Part shown: positions 45,053-57,424 of the stretch, piece by piece
Layout of the letters: every line of letters starts with the position of its first letter
Numbering within the stretch: position 1 is the stretch's first letter
From: Corylus avellana
Taxonomy: Eukaryota > Streptophyta > Magnoliopsida > Fagales > Betulaceae
Length of the DNA: 64,000 bases
NCBI RefSeq assembly: GCF_901000735.1
Contig: NC_081551.1
Span: 7,560,608 to 7,624,607 of the forward strand
Direction of reading: 5' to 3'
Position numbers and translations under genes: made by a program
The notes under the pieces: generated by a model
The model's input: only the letters and a program-made list of their open reading frames with translations
Databases searched by the model: none
What the model was told of the DNA's origin: nothing

Positions 45053-45927
45053 GAGCCAAATTAAAGCCCGCTTTATTTTGCTTGGATTTACCCTTTGTAG
45101 TGGTTCCAACGTAACTTTCTTTCTATCACGTTTCAGCTTTTGCGTGCGAGTACCCCTATGGTCTAGGCTTAAGCAACCATTAATATCCCTTAAAATTATA
45201 AGTATATTCCATGTTGTGGATCCGGGCATAGTTATTATTCTTAGAGCGCCACTTTACTAGTATAGGAGTAGATCTCTTACTGCTCGAGTATGATAGGATC
45301 AGGCCAAGGGACCAGTTTCGGGCCTTTGAATGCAAGCTTTGTGGGCTGTGTGCCCAATTCTCAACAAAAATTCCAAATCAATAAAAGATCTTGGAATGGT
45401 TTACTAATAACACACTAAATGGTTTCAGGAGCCAAGAGGCTAGGACCTCAAATTTTACATATCTGGTTTGGTTTTAAGTTGAGAAAGGGATGGGTACGTA
45501 CCGTGTTTAAATAGTATTTCCCACCGTATTGGACCATATTTATTCATCGTTCAGCAGCCAATTAGTCTATTTAGGGAGGCAGCTCACCTGACCAGGCAAC
45601 ACTTGGCCTCAATTTGAGAAAGTGATGGCCAGCAAATTTAAAATATTCATCTACTTGATGGTCTAATTCTACACAAAAAATGGGTGCTGACTGTACTCTA
45701 CATCATATTTTCGTGTGGTAGACTAGACTGGGTCATTTAATGGGAAATGGTAAACCCTTAATCAAGCTATAAGCCAGTGAGCCACAACTCACAAGCTCAT
45801 CACAAGCCCGCGGTCTAATCTTAGGACCGACAATTTTTTACTTTAACTTTACGAATCAAACACGAAATTAGTGAGTTGAGAATAAATAGTTTGATCCATT
45901 GAATTAATTATGTTGGGTTAGGGTTAA

Positions 45928-46217
45928 TGTTACGCCAATTGTTCCAAAAACTTAAACTAATAAGAAGAGGTAAATTTAATTTAAGCTTTTGGGACGACTG
46001 GTAATTTAACATGGTATCAGAGCCAAAGGTCCTGAGATTGAGCCTTAATTCCATCAAATCACTCCCCCATTTAAATTAAATATTTCACGTGTTGGGCCTC
46101 ATCTATTAAAAATGAGTTTGAGCTCACACGTAAGGGGGAGTGTTAAAGTATTGATTAAGTGATTAAATTTACTTCTTCTTATCAGCTTAAGCTTTTGGGA
46201 CAACTGGTAATTTAACA
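45928..46217 (+). mobile_element. TRIM retrotransposon with hairpin LTR1, haplotype copy 1
   Basis: LTR1 45928-46011 ends GGTAATTTAACA and is followed by TGGTATCAGAGCC (46012-46024); LTR2 46141-46217 is preceded by the purine tract TAAGGGGGAG and ends GGTAATTTAACA. Perfect GTTAA target duplication at 45923-45927 and 46218-46222. LTR1 is odd: its first ~50 bases are roughly the reverse complement of the LTR 3' part, so it folds on itself. No coding capacity. Confidence 0.9.
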
Positions 46218-47240
46218 GTTAATCTATATAGTCTATATTTATACCTCAACATGGCTCGAATCCAACACGAGACACTAGAGTTGACAATTTTTTACCTCAC
46301 ATGCGAATCTGTCACGAACCCAATACAAAATTAGCTTGTTAAAATTAATGAGTTTGATCTGTTTAACTAAATAAGACAAATTATGATTGACACATGTAGA
46401 GAACAAGATTACCACCCCTAGTCTCATTGTCATCAAATTCTATGACAAAGATAAAGCTTTGAAAGCAAGTGGTGCCCGACCTAATGGTCCCCATGCATGC
46501 ATGATGACCACTTAGGAACAGCTAAAACCTGTCCTTGGCCATTAATGGCCAGTGTCAAATTTATACTGAAAACGTTGTTAGTACGTAATAGGTTGTTGGC
46601 TTGCTTGCTAGCCTTCCACCAATGCTAGCTCTTTGGATTTGAAAGGGTAGTCTAGCCTCAAGCCAGCTCTCCTTGGGATATGGCTTTTCTTCACCACTCG
46701 TACTGGCTAGTTTTTGTTTGGGTGGGTGTGAAAGCTACGGTCTTTCTTTCTTCTGATACGGTGAAGTGACGGGATGAAACGGTGACGTGCATAGCAGCCC
46801 AAGGAAAAGGAAAAAATGTGGAGGAGAAAATATTGGAGACAAAGAAAAAGACTCTCATGGATTTTATAAAACGTTCAAATGGCCATAAGATGGTATTTTC
46901 CAATTTGGAATATAAGCTGTGAATGTGAAAGGTGGCCCCATGACAGGGGCTAAGGCATCTAAGAAATAAAATTCTCCTAAAAAATAATGTTAAACAGGCT
47001 TCTACGAAACCCTTAAAATGTAGTGTGTTTTAATTAATTAGTAATGGAAAAAACAAAAAGATTAATTATTTTAAAAAAATAAGGGAATAATGGTCAAAGT
47101 GTAATTAAGAAAATATATATATAGTTAAATGAAATATGAAGAGAAGCATCTATAATGGTCAATGTGCAATTAAAATAAAATTTTTTTGCACTAAATGAAA
47201 ACCAAAGAGAGGCATCCTTGTTGCTAAAGGCATCTTTATA

Positions 47241-47683
47241 ATAAGGGTATTTGTATAATAAGTCCCTAAGTCAACCCCAAAATTTTTAAATTCTTAATTT
47301 TTTTTTTTTTTTTTTTGAAAAATTTACTCGCTGGGTCAATAAAAATGACAATAAAATCTATGTCGTAAAAAATTTTTAACCGCTGTTAGTCAAATTCAAA
47401 ATATACCGTTTTACCTCATTAAAATATTAATTTTTTATTAATTTATTTTATTTTATTTTTTATTTTTTTAGATTTATTTTAAAATTAAATTAATAAAAAA
47501 TTAATATTTTAATGAGGTGAAATGGTGCTTTTTAAATTTGACTAACGGCTATTAAAAAATTTTGACAGCAGGAATTTTATTGTTATTTTCATTAACCCAA
47601 GAGTAAATTTTCAAAAAAAAAAACTTAGGGATTTAAAAATTTTGAAGGGTTGACTCAATGACTTATTATACATATACCCTTAT
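47241..47683. mobile_element. Inverted-repeat MITE (443 bp), copy 1
   Basis: ATAAGGGTATTTGTATAATA at the left pairs with the inverted right end ATAAGGGTATATGTATAATA; arms run about 200 bp and include GGTCAATAAAAATGACAATA and GAATTTGACTAACAG-type matches. An AAT microsatellite follows at the right end and hides the target duplication. Confidence 0.8.
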
Positions 47684-49691
47684 AATAATAATAATAATAA
47701 TAATAAATTAGTATCAAGAAAATATAAAACTGTCAGTTTTATGGTGTAGAAAGAAAATTAATGTTGCCGTCAGTGCATGAAGATTAGTTTTTTCCCTAAG
47801 CTTTAATTTCTTTTACAACTACTCACTTTCCTATTCAAGCAAACTCTTTTATCTCACTATTTGCCACTTCGTGCATATCTTTTCACACAAATTATATATA
47901 TTCTGTTATACATTCTCTTGACATTTTTATTATTATTTAAATATTTTATTAAACTAGTTGATTAAGCATTAATAGTTTGATGATTTACCAAATTTTGTTG
48001 ATTTTAGTTGGTCAACACTTTCATCGCATTATTTTATTCTATTAATTGTTTTATGTTCAATGGTTTAATTAATTTTTATTTTCGTGCACTTATTCAATGT
48101 AAAGTGAATTTATTTAGTTTCTAAATATTTTTCTGATCTTAAATATGTCTAATAAGAAATATGAATTTAGATATGAAAAACTTAACTAAAGTATACATAT
48201 ATATAGTTCAATCTCAAAACAAAGCTCTTAATTTGATAAAAAGGTTATAAAAAATAAATAATAAGTTCATAAGAATTGAACAACCAATTATTTTAATGGA
48301 ATTAGAAAAAGAAAAAAAAAAGTATTGAAACAATAAAAGAGAGTTATACTAGCTATTAGATTCATAATAATACACAAATGTGTAATACAATCATTTTTAA
48401 TGAAAACAAAAATCTGCGTTTGACAAAAACATGAATGGTCATAAAAATAAAAAAATAAATAAAATAAATAAAAGGTCAATTTCGGGTCAACTTTCTTAAC
48501 CCAAGAGTGACCCACATACTCCATATAAATTAGAACATTTTTCACTTGAATAATGCTACACTTACTTTCACTTCTTCACACTCATTATCTATACTCATAT
48601 GTGACTTTTTAAACCATCATTGGACTCTTTTCACTTTTACCATTAAGAAATTCAAACCCTAAAGTTTAAGACAAAAAATTACCCTTAGTCTCATCCCTAA
48701 TTGTAAAAATATAACTTGGGCAATGTAATTCATTTTTATGCTCAATAATTGAAAGTTATTATGCCAATATATTTGTATAAAATGACATTAATATTTGAGA
48801 ATTTTTTTAATTAAACAAATTATGAACGTTGGGTTAGGTCAACGCAACATGATCTATTTATTAAATGGATTATGCGGGTCAGGTCATCTCACCCACCTAT
48901 TTGAATGGATAGTGTCAAGGTTGAGGGAACTTACCCATTTGACTAACGCATGCCTCGACACAACACTTGACATGAGAATACAAAGTGTTACCTCTAATCT
49001 CAACTTCTTTAATAACGAGAAATATTAGGTTTAACTCAACTATGAAAAGTGGAAAACTACTCTGTTTGTTAATCTTTTTAGATTGTGTTTTTTGTTTTTC
49101 ATGTTTGAAAAATTGTTTCAATATTACATGAAGGTGAAAGTAGTTGTGAGTGTTTTGTAAGTGTTTTGAAGTGTTTATTAACGTTTTTGTTTTGAAAACC
49201 AAAAAAAAAAAAAAAATGGAAAAGTAATAAGTGTTACCAACCAAAGTGGCTTTGAAAATGGTAACAATTCATTTGGTGTGGGCCATATTTGAAAAAAGTG
49301 TTGTATGTAAGATCTACAAAAGAAAATTTTGTTTGGTAAAAATTTGTGGTAAAATTTTGAGAAATGAGAGTTTCCACACAAAAAAAAAAAAAAATGTATA
49401 AAAAACTGTTGGAATTAGATTACACAATGGTGGTCACCTAGTGACAGCCACAGTAAGCTTGCTAGACAGAGGTCGCCGCCATCATGGATCAAGCGGCCAC
49501 CACGTTAACCTCTATTTTTTTTTAATATTTTAATTTTTTATATGTAACAAGCATCCTCCACACTTGAATGTACATGTGTTTAGTTATTTTTTAAGAAGTT
49601 TTTTATGCTTAATTATTTAGAAATTTTTTTAAAAAAAAATAATAATAATAATAATTTTGTAATTGTAAGAATATAAATAGTAGAACAGAAA

Positions 49692-49854
49692 ATGCTTCTA
49701 AGATGCAACAAAAAGTCGTTTTACTTAAGAAATTATTTAAGTTGGAATTGCCGGGGGCTTGGGAACCTCCAGACAATTAGAGACCTTTGTCAAATGGTAA
49801 CGAAAAAGAAATCCAAAATGGTTTTCTTAATGGAAACCAAATTGAAGGCGATTC
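49692..49854 (+). pseudogene. LINE endonuclease start, truncated by the gap
   Basis: Reads LSWNCRGLGNLQTIRDLCQM, the opening of the apurinic/apyrimidinic-like endonuclease of plant L1-type LINEs, and stops at the N run. Same sequence as 54594-54756. Confidence 0.85.
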
Positions 49855-49954
49855 NNNNNNNNNNNNNNNNNNNNNNNNNNNNNNNNNNNNNNNNNNNNNN
49901 NNNNNNNNNNNNNNNNNNNNNNNNNNNNNNNNNNNNNNNNNNNNNNNNNNNNNN
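49855..49954. other. Assembly gap of exactly 100 N
   Basis: Placeholder gap between two nearly identical 4.8-kb blocks. Confidence 0.98.
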
Positions 49955-50829
49955 GAGCCAAATTAAAGCCCGCTTTATTTTGCTTGGATTTACCCTTTGT
50001 AGTGGTTCCAACGTAACTTTCTTTCTATCACGTTTCAGCTTTTGCGTGCGAGTACCCCTATGGTCTAGGCTTAAGCAACCATTAATATCCCTTAAAATTA
50101 TAAGTATATTCCATGTTGTGGATCCGGGCATAGTTATTATTCTTAGAGCGCCACTTTACTAGTATAGGAGTAGATCTCTTACTGCTCGAGTATGATAGGA
50201 TCAGGCCAAGGGACCAGTTTCGGGCCTTTGAATGCAAGCTTTGTGGGCTGTGTGCCCAATTCTCAACAAAAATTCCAAATCAATAAAAGATCTTGGAATG
50301 GTTTACTAATAACACACTAAATGGTTTCAGGAGCCAAGAGGCTAGGACCTCAAATTTTACATATCTGGTTTGGTTTTAAGTTGAGAAAGGGATGGGTACG
50401 TACCGTGTTTAAATAGTATTTCCCACCGTATTGGACCATATTTATTCATCGTTCAGCAGCCAATTAGTCTATTTAGGGAGGCAGCTCACCTGACCAGGCA
50501 ACACTTGGCCTCAATTTGAGAAAGTGATGGCCAGCAAATTTAAAATATTCATCTACTTGATGGTCTAATTCTACACAAAAAATGGGTGCTGACTGTACTC
50601 TACATCATATTTTCGTGTGGTAGACTAGACTGGGTCATTTAATGGGAAATGGTAAACCCTTAATCAAGCTATAAGCCAGTGAGCCACAACTCACAAGCTC
50701 ATCACAAGCCCGCGGTCTAATCTTAGGACCGACAATTTTTTACTTTAACTTTACGAATCAAACACGAAATTAGTGAGTTGAGAATAAATAGTTTGATCCA
50801 TTGAATTAATTATGTTGGGTTAGGGTTAA

Positions 50830-51119
50830 TGTTACGCCAATTGTTCCAAAAACTTAAACTAATAAGAAGAGGTAAATTTAATTTAAGCTTTTGGGACGAC
50901 TGGTAATTTAACATGGTATCAGAGCCAAAGGTCCTGAGATTGAGCCTTAATTCCATCAAATCACTCCCCCATTTAAATTAAATATTTCACGTGTTGGGCC
51001 TCATCTATTAAAAATGAGTTTGAGCTCACACGTAAGGGGGAGTGTTAAAGTATTGATTAAGTGATTAAATTTACTTCTTCTTATCAGCTTAAGCTTTTGG
51101 GACAACTGGTAATTTAACA
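50830..51119 (+). mobile_element. TRIM retrotransposon with hairpin LTR1, haplotype copy 2
   Basis: Same element as 45928-46217, offset 4902, with the same GTTAA flanks (50825-50829 and 51120-51124), primer site (50914-50926) and hairpin-shaped LTR1. Confidence 0.9.
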
Positions 51120-52138
51120 GTTAATCTATATAGTCTATATTTATACCTCAACATGGCTCGAATCCAACACGAGACACTAGAGTTGACAATTTTTTACCTC
51201 ACATGCGAATCTGTCACGAACCCAATACAAAATTAGCTTGTTAAAATTAATGAGTTTGATCTGTTTAACTAAATAAGACAAATTATGATTGACACATGTA
51301 GAGAACAAGATTACCACCCCTAGTCTCATTGTCATCAAATTCTATGACAAAGATAAAGCTTTGAAAGCAAGTGGTGCCCGACCTAATGGTCCCCATGCAT
51401 GCATGATGACCACTTAGGAACAGCTAAAACCTGTCCTTGGCCATTAATGGCCAGTGTCAAATTTATACTGAAAACGTTGTTAGTACGTAATAGGTTGTTG
51501 GCTTGCTTGCTAGCCTTCCACCAATGCTAGCTCTTTGGATTTGAAAGGGTAGTCTAGCCTCAAGCCAGCTCTCCTTGGGATATGGCTTTTCTTCACCACT
51601 CGTACTGGCTAGTTTTGTTTGGGTGGGTGTGAAAGCTACGGTCTTTCTTTCTTCTGATACGGTGAAGTGACGGGATGAAACGGTGACGTGTACAGCCCAA
51701 GGAAAAGGAAAAAATGTGGAGGAGAAAATATTGGAGACAAAGAAAAAGACTCTCATGGATTTTATAAAACGTTCAAATGGCCATAAGATGGTATTTTCCA
51801 ATTTGGAATATAAGCTGTGAATGTGAAAGGTGGCCCCATGACAGGGGCTAAGGCATCTAAGAAATAAAATTCTCCTAAAAAATAATGTTAAACAGGCTTC
51901 TACGAAACCCTTAAAATGTAGTGTGTTTTAATTAATTAGTAATGGAAAAAACAAAAAGATTAATTATTTTAAAAAAATAAGGGAATAATGGTCAAAGTGT
52001 AATTAAGAAAATATATATATAGTTAAATGAAATATGAAGAGAAGCATCTATAATGGTCAATGTGCAATTAAAATAAAATTTTTTTGCACTAAATGAAAAC
52101 CAAAGAGAGGCATCCTTGTTGCTAAAGGCATCTTTATA

Positions 52139-52581
52139 ATAAGGGTATTTGTATAATAAGTCCCTAAGTCAACCCCAAAATTTTTAAATTCTTAATTTTT
52201 TTTTTTTTTTTTTTGAAAAATTTACTCGCTGGGTCAATAAAAATGACAATAAAATCTATGTCGTAAAAAATTTTTAACCGCTGTTAGTCAAATTCAAAAT
52301 ATACCGTTTTACCTCATTAAAATATTAATTTTTTATTAATTTATTTTATTTTATTTTTTATTTTTTTAGATTTATTTTAAAATTAAATTAATAAAAAATT
52401 AATATTTTAATGAGGTGAAATGGTGCTTTTTAAATTTGACTAACGGCTATTAAAAAATTTTGACAGCAGGAATTTTATTGTTATTTTCATTAACCCAAGA
52501 GTAAATTTTCAAAAAAAAAAACTTAGGGATTTAAAAATTTTGAAGGGTTGACTCAATGACTTATTATACATATACCCTTAT
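52139..52581. mobile_element. Inverted-repeat MITE (443 bp), copy 2
   Basis: Same element as 47241-47683, offset 4898. Confidence 0.8.
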
Positions 52582-54593
52582 AATAATAATAATAATAATA
52601 ATAAATTAGTATCAAGAAAATATAAAACTGTCAGTTTTATGGTGTAGAAAGAAAATTAATGTTGCCGTCAGTGCATGAAGATTAGTTTTTTCCCTAAGCT
52701 TTAATTTCTTTTACAACTACTCACTTTCCTATTCAAGCAAACTCTTTTATCTCGCTATTTGCCACTTCGTGCATATCTTTTCACACAAATTATATATATT
52801 CTGTTATACATTCTCTTGACATTTTTATTATTATTTAAATATTTTATTAAACTAGTTGATTAAGCATTAATAGTTTGATGATTTACCAAATTTTGTTGAT
52901 TTTAGTTGGTCAACACTTTCATCGCATTATTTTATTCTATTAATTGTTTTATGTTCAATGGTTTAATTAATTTTTATTTTCGTGCACTTATTCAATGTAA
53001 AGTGAATTTATTTAGTTTCTAAATATTTTTCTGATCTTAAATATGTCTAATAAGAAATATGAATTTAGATATGAAAAACTTAACTAAAGTATACATATAT
53101 ATAGTTCAATCTCAAAACAAAGCTCTTAATTTGATAAAAAGGTTATAAAAAATAAATAATAAGTTCATAAGAATTGAACAACCAATTATTTTAATGGAAT
53201 TAGAAAAAGAAAAAAAAAAGTATTGAAACAATAAAAGAGAGTTATACTAGCTATTAGATTCATAATAATACACAAATGTGTAATACAATCATTTTTAATG
53301 AAAACAAAAATCTGCGTTTGACAAAAACATGAATGGTCATAAAAATAAAAAAATAAATAAAATAAATAAAAGGTCAATTTCGGGTCAACTTTCTTAACCC
53401 AAGAGTGACCCACATACTCCATATAAATTAGAACATTTTTCACTTGAATAATGCTACACTTACTTTCACTTCTTCACACTCATTATCTATACTCATATGT
53501 GACTTTTTAAACCATCATTGGACTCTTTTCACTTTTACCATTAAGAAATTCAAACCCTAAAGTTTAAGACAAAAAATTACCCTTAGTCTCATCCCTAATT
53601 GTAAAAATATAACTTGGGCAATGTAATTCATTTTTATGCTCAATAATTGAAAGTTATTATGCCAATATATTTGTATAAAATGACATTAATATTTGAGAAT
53701 TTTTTTAATTAAACAAATTATGAACGTTGGGTTAGGTCAACGCAACATGATCTATTTATTAAATGGATTATGCGGGTCAGGTCATCTCACCCACCTATTT
53801 GAATGGATAGTGTCAAGGTTGAGGGAACTTACCCATTTGACTAACGCATGCCTCGACACAACACTTGACATGAGAATACAAAGTGTTACCTCTAATCTCA
53901 ACTTCTTTAATAACGAGAAATATTAGGTTTAACTCAACTATGAAAAGTGGAAAACTACTCTGTTTGTTAATCTTTTTAGATTGTGTTTTTTGTTTTTCAT
54001 GTTTGAAAAATTGTTTCAATATTACATGAAGGTGAAAGTAGTTGTGAGTGTTTTGTAAGTGTTTTGAAGTGTTTATTAACGTTTTTGTTTTGAAAACCAA
54101 AAAAAAAAAAAAAATGGAAAAGTAATAAGTGTTACCAACCAAAGTGGCTTTGAAAATGGTAACAATTCATTTGGTGTGGGCCATATTTGAAAAAAGTGTT
54201 GTATGTAAGATCTACAAAAGAAAATTTTGTTTGGTAAAAATTTGTGGTAAAATTTTGAGAAATGAGAGTTTCCACACAAAAAAAAAAAAAAATGTATAAA
54301 AAACTGTTGGAATTAGATTACACAATGGTGGTCACCTAGTGACAGCCACAGTAAGCTTGCTAGACAGAGGTCGCCGCCATCATGGATCAAGCGGCCACCA
54401 CGTTAACCTCTATTTTTTTTTAATATTTTAATTTTTTATATGTAACAAGCATCCTCCACACTTGAACAAATGTACATGTGTTTAGTTATTTTTTAAGAAG
54501 TTTTTTATGCTTAATTATTTAGAAATTTTTTTAAAAAAAAATAATAATAATAATAATTTTGTAATTGTAAGAATATAAATAGTAGAACAGAAA

Positions 54594-55591
54594 ATGCTTC
54601 TAAGATGCAACAAAAAGTCGTTTTACTTAAGAAATTATTTAAGTTGGAATTGCCGGGGGCTTGGGAACCTCCAGACAATTAGAGACCTTTGTCAAATGGT
54701 AACGAAAAAGAAATCCAAAATGGTTTTCTTAATGGAAACCAAATTGAAGGCGATTCGAATGGAACTTTTAAAAGTCAAGTTGGGCTTCGGAAGTGTTTTT
54801 GTGGTTGATTGTGTGGGGAAAAGCATAGGTTTGGCGTTATTATGGCAAGACGATATCCAGGTGGAAATTCAAAATTATAGTAGAAAACATATTAATGCAA
54901 GGTATGTTTGGAGGTTTTGGAACCTTGGTGGAAGTTTACTGGATTTTATGAGAATCCAGAAGTACCCAAACTGAATGAATCTTGGTGTCTCTTGTGACAC
55001 CTTCGTGATTATCAACTTAATTGCTGGGTGGGCATAGGGGATTTCAATGAAATATTGGACAACTCCGAAAAAATGGGTGATGGTAGATGGAGGATTTCCG
55101 GCAAACCTTTGATTTTTACTCTTTACGAGATATGGGGTTTGTAGGGGGCCAAAATTTACCTGGAATAATAGTAGGAAGGGTACCCATTTTACTAAAGAAC
55201 ATCTTGACAGAGTAGTAGCCAACTCTATGTGGTCGTTTCCAGAGATGCAAGTTGAAGTGCTTGCTGCAAGATGTTCGAACCATGCACCGCTTCTCATTGT
55301 CTTCAGAAGCATGCATGTACATAAAGGAAGGGTGGGGGAAGGCCAATGATCATAAACATGCTTTGAAGAAAATCAGGAGGATTAAGAATGGGCATAGGGA
55401 TGCGTGGAGGAATATAGTTGAAAAGTTGACAAATAGCAAGAAGGTGATTGGCAAATGGCAACGTAAAAAGAAGGAGGAAGGTGGGCTGATTATATCCAAA
55501 ACTATGACTTTAAAGGCTTTGCAACAAAATGAGGAAATCTTGGACTCGGAGGAAATCATTTCTCTCCAATCCGAGATTGATGACTTATTGG
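54594..55591 (+). pseudogene. L1-type LINE ORF2, endonuclease part, cut by hAT insertion
   Basis: The frame from 54594 opens LSWNCRGLGN and METKLKAI (N-terminal endonuclease motifs). After frame changes near 54900-55000 the domain continues with IGDFNEIL, FTWNNSRKGTHFTKEHLDR and SNHAPL (55140-55290), the usual order to the C-terminal catalytic histidine of the AP-like endonuclease. The linker to RT follows (55252-55590, SKTMTLKALQQNEEI). The frame ends abruptly at LQSEIDDLL where TAGGGCTGGGC, the hAT terminus, begins at 55592. About 150 codons expected before the RT are missing on the far side. Several frameshifts show the LINE was already decaying or has decayed since. Confidence 0.88.
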
Positions 55592-57024
55592 TAGGGCTGG
55601 GCAAAAACCCGCCCAACCAGAAGACCCGACCCGGCCTGTGCGAGTTCAGTGTGTATTTTCGCGGGTTCGGGTTGAGAATATCCAACCCGTGCGAGGCGGA
55701 GCGGGTTCCGGGTTTACTAATATTTCTTATGCGGGTAACCGCCCCAACCCGCTCCTAAAACACAAAAGAAAAGTATAAAACCTTAGACACTTAAGAGACC
55801 CATTACCCATTCAGCCTTTCTCCCTTTCACGGTTCACCCAGCCCTCAAGTCCTCAACACAGCTGTCAGCCGCACCGCACGACCGTCGACCGCAGTCACCA
55901 CACCTCTCGATCTCCCATCAAACGGTCGGACCCATCTCACTCCCCGCATCGCACGACCGCACCTCTCGATCTCCCATCGGACCCATCTCACTTTCAAGTC
56001 TCGCCTCTCGATCTCACACTCTCGCCTCTCGATCTCAGAAGGGTACTCTCTCTTTCTCTGTCTCTGTCTCTCTCTCTTTTTTGTTTAGTTCTTGGGAAAG
56101 CTGAAATGAAAGGAAAGAAAGAAATATTCTCAAATGATTTCCTTTTCTGGGTAGTACTAGAAAATATATGAAGAAAGAATTGTTTATATTTTTTTTTCTT
56201 TTCTTTCTTTTTGGTCGGAGTAAATGAGGGTTAGAACTTAGATTTTCAAGAATCTGCTTCTTGTAATATTTCTCCCATACTTTTACTACATATATGTATT
56301 TCTATCATATTTTTAGTAATTAATTAATGTTTACACCAGCTAGGGATTACTTTGAGTTACCTGACGACGAATATAACAGTAAGTGTATGAAATATAATTG
56401 TTATATCTATGAAACCTTCATGTTTATGCCAAATGCATTTTGTTCCTATGAGGTGTTTGGATGATAAAGATATTGTGTCAGCCATGGTGTCCTTAGTATT
56501 TAAAAGCCGTATTAAATGTACAAAGATTAAAATATGTGGGTAAATCATGCAATTATATAGCAGCAGTGATATATCAAAATCTTTTTAAGACCTTTTGAAA
56601 TATCCTCTTACAAAATTGATCCAAAAGAGTGAAGGAAAATAACAAGGAAAAGGTAACATGGAGTTCATCATACTGTTTAAGAGCACATCCAGTTTTGAGT
56701 GTTTGACTCTCCAATATTAGAGTTCTTCAGATTATCAATGTAGATATCTTTTCTTGGATATACATATATGCATATGCATGTGTGCATTTTCTGCATGCCT
56801 ATTTTAAAACCATGTGATTGAGTGGTTCAGTTTGATGTTATGTGCTTGAATCAGGATTATGGTATCTGCTAGTCCATTGAGGCTCATGACTTGCTTTTCA
56901 CTTTTGCTCTAGGAAACCTTAATGATTATGCCTAAAGCCTATTTATGCAGGCCATTTAAAACATTGACTGTTGATTACCATTTTTTTTTCCTCTTTTTAT
57001 GCTATAAGATGTCAATAAGAAATG

Positions 57025-57040
57025 CAGTAAATACTAAATA
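57025..57040 (-). other. MITE empty site with footprint-like sequence
   Basis: Minus strand reads TATTTAGTATTTACTG at the site where the other hAT element has TATTTACTG-MITE-TATTTACTG. Two copies of the target sequence remain, the first shortened by CT, as left after imprecise excision. Confidence 0.65.
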
Positions 57041-57424
57041 CTTGTAATATACATTAGTGGATATATATTGGAAAAAGTTGCCTCCTTTATTCCATTACCT
57101 CTCTTCGATCAAGTGATTGAAATGTAGTGGTGGCAGAAAAGTTTTCCTCTTCAATACTAGAATGCTCCATGTAAAATGCACCCTTCTTCCTTGTCAGTGC
57201 TTTAATTAAGATATAACTAATTGAGACTTCTCTGTACTAGAAAACTCTGATATGAGCTGTGAAATAAGTTCTGCAAAGGTCTGATTAAGTTGGGTTTGAT
57301 TTTCTTGTTAGGGTTTTATTTTGATAAGCAATTTTTGTTAAGGATTCTTGTTAGTTGTTAATAATTTATGTTGGGTCTGATTATGCAGTATTGATTTGTT
57401 TTTTTTTCCACTTATTGTAGACTC

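Larger units (their letters stand above)
45053..49854 (+). repeat. Duplicated block 2, first copy (4802 bp)
   Basis: Matches 49955-54756 almost base for base, with small indels (-1 near 46710, -3 near 46790, +4 near 49547 in the second copy, net zero) and few substitutions. It ends at the N run. The pattern is of two haplotype contigs overlapping at a scaffold gap. Confidence 0.92.
49955..54756 (+). repeat. Duplicated block 2, second copy (4802 bp)
   Basis: Second copy of 45053-49854; it continues without a break into the rest of the LINE, so it is the copy attached to the right flank. Confidence 0.92.
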
